A stretch of DNA of 64,000 bases from Candidatus Gastranaerophilales bacterium (GTDB lineage Bacteria > Cyanobacteriota > Vampirovibrionia > Gastranaerophilales > Gastranaerophilaceae), in contig CALUWM010000002.1 of assembly GCA_944324485.1 (NCBI GenBank), positions 55,785-119,784 of the forward strand, written 5' to 3'. Shown here piece by piece: positions 62,918-64,000 of this stretch. Each line of letters begins with the position of its first letter. Position 1 is the stretch's first letter. The notes beneath the pieces are model-generated. The model ran no database searches. It worked only from the letters and a program-made list of their open reading frames with translations, and was not told the origin of the DNA. A program made the position numbers and the translations under genes.

Positions 62918-63988
62918 TTATACACTTGCCATTTCACGAACCATTGATTCAACTTTGGCAACTATATCATCGCCTGTAACACCTACGCCCATTTTAAATA
63001 ATGTTTGATATGGTGTTGTTAGTCCGTATAATTTTTCTAAGCACATTTGAGCAAGTTGTCCATTAGCAGATTCAGTAAATAGGATCTGTTTAGCTCTTTT
63101 AACGGCTGCTCTCATAGGTTCAACAGGTAACGGTCTTATTGTAATTGGTCTGAATAAACCTGCTTTAATACCTTTAGCCCTTAATTCATCGATAGCAGTC
63201 ATGGCAGAACGAGCAACGATACCATGAGCAATAACAAGAACTTCAGCATCTTCAGCTTTATATTCAAGGTATTCTTCAACTTCTTTACTCATTTTGTCGT
63301 AGTCAATTTGATATTGATCAAGGTGAGCCATTAATTCTTCTTCAAGATTAAAGGTATTTCTTAAATGATTTGCCTTTCTGTCTACTCCAATTACTCCGGG
63401 AGCTCTTAAAGCGGCAGGTGTAGGTTCCATTTTAATACCGCGAGAAGCCGGATCGTAAAGCGTAACAGGTTCTCTCATCTTACCTTGATATCCGTCAGCC
63501 AACATAAATGTTGGGAAACGGTATTTCCAAGCTGTGTTAAAAGATTTAATCATATAATCATATAAATCTTGGTGTCCTGCTGTTGAATATACTATTCTAA
63601 AACCTTCTCCATTCCCGCCAAAGCAAGTTAAGCGAGTTTCTTGTTGAGCATAAATTACGGTAGCTGTTGATGGTCCACCTCTTTGCATAACTGCACAGAC
63701 AAAAGGAATTCTCATCATTTCTGCCATTGATTGTGCATCTTGCATGATTACATTTCCAGGACCTGCTGTTGCAGTAAATGCTCTTTTACCAGCCAAAATT
63801 CCGCCTATTGTAGAAAAACCTGCTGAAATTTCATCTTCTGTTTGCAAAAAACCTGCTTCTGTCTTCGGAAGCAATTTACACCATGTGTGCATAATTTCAT
63901 TTTGCGGTGTAATCGGGTAGCCATACATAAATTCAGCTTCTGCGGCATTTGCTGCATAGGCTATAACTTCATTACCCGTCAAGAACAT
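62918..63988 (-). CDS. korA: 2-oxoacid:ferredoxin oxidoreductase alpha subunit (5' end may lie outside)
   Basis: A subunit of at least 356 residues with the start 'FLTGNEVIAYAANAAEAEFMYGYPITPQNEIMH', a TPP-side region 'TATAGPGNVIMQDAQSMAEM', and a C-terminal transketolase-like domain ('VLVIAHGIVARSAMTAIDELRAKGIKAGLFRPITIRPLP'). The frame remains open from 63988 to the window edge (four more codons, Q-D-T-R), and no Shine-Dalgarno fits the ATG at 63988. The real start may therefore be a few codons beyond base 64000. It heads the operon korA-B-C-D, which makes acyl-CoA and reduced ferredoxin under anaerobic conditions. Confidence 0.9.
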   Translation of the reverse strand: MFLTGNEVIAYAANAAEAEFMYGYPITPQNEIMHTWCKLLPKTEAGFLQTEDEISAGFSTIGGILAGKRAFTATAGPGNVIMQDAQSMAEMMRIPFVCAVMQRGGPSTATVIYAQQETRLTCFGGNGEGFRIVYSTAGHQDLYDYMIKSFNTAWKYRFPTFMLADGYQGKMREPVTLYDPASRGIKMEPTPAALRAPGVIGVDRKANHLRNTFNLEEELMAHLDQYQIDYDKMSKEVEEYLEYKAEDAEVLVIAHGIVARSAMTAIDELRAKGIKAGLFRPITIRPLPVEPMRAAVKRAKQILFTESANGQLAQMCLEKLYGLTTPYQTLFKMGVGVTGDDIVAKVESMVREMASV

Positions 63989-64000
63989 TCTTGTATCTTG

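Noticed and set aside
1..64000. tRNA, rRNA, insertion sequences, prophage
   Set aside because: No GC-rich cloverleaf-like stretch with a T-loop motif, no transposase or integrase, and no phage structural gene was found in the intergenic regions or reading frames.

Overview
The window reads as a stretch of chromosome from a very AT-rich, Gram-negative, anaerobic, flagellated bacterium. My best guess is a non-photosynthetic cyanobacterial relative (Melainabacteria/Vampirovibrionia, Gastranaerophilales-like). This is inferred from three things. The protein mix includes a PSP1 protein, RsfS, an SLH protein and a GT5 glycogen/starch-synthase-like protein. Several hypothetical proteins start with a disordered leader ending in a hydrophobic-x-F-x-G motif. 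A dnaN gene is preceded by TTTTNCACA DnaA-box-like sites, the arrangement known from cyanobacteria. An LPS-type outer membrane is indicated by kdsA, gmhA and an RND/TolC efflux system. Anaerobic metabolism is indicated by a four-subunit 2-oxoacid:ferredoxin oxidoreductase.

Layout. 1-2290 (minus): end of a flagellar operon (two-SpoA switch protein, fliO, fliP running off the edge). 2291-10177: small lineage-type hypotheticals, upp, an amidohydrolase with altered metal ligands, an SLH protein, and a secreted GHL10-type glycosidase. 10251-17389: a 1007-residue coiled-coil protein, a membrane-anchored GT5 synthase, rsfS and a PSP1 protein. 17498-27241: SNF2 ATPase, comF, a candidate oriC, dnaN, thrB, mnmG, kdsA, recA. 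27308-36880: hypotheticals, rmlA, a strongly signalled 53-residue protein, clpB, a peptidoglycan amidase, folE2. 37044-44547: a radical SAM gene, a GC-rich 112-bp tandem repeat, mtaB, zinc-ribbon proteins, gmhA, rlmD. 44657-49725: fliF-fliG-fliH-fliI. 49773-57794: two WYL-type regulators and an RND-TolC efflux operon. 57795-64000: a 52-residue ORF, glcD-like oxidase, MATE exporter, and korABCD.

The most useful whole-window observations are these. (1) Many genes that lack a Shine-Dalgarno have a -10 hexamer 5-8 nt (usually 6-7) before the start codon, as expected for leaderless mRNAs, while other genes carry clear AAAGGA/GGAGG sites. (2) There is a probable oriC at 21081-21317. (3) A structured, about 59% GC, 112-bp tandem repeat lies at 37915-38158 in an otherwise very AT-rich setting. 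(4) TGTAACAAA-type motifs recur upstream of lineage-type genes, once next to a perfect 17-bp-arm palindrome. No tRNA, rRNA, insertion sequence, prophage or CRISPR array was seen.
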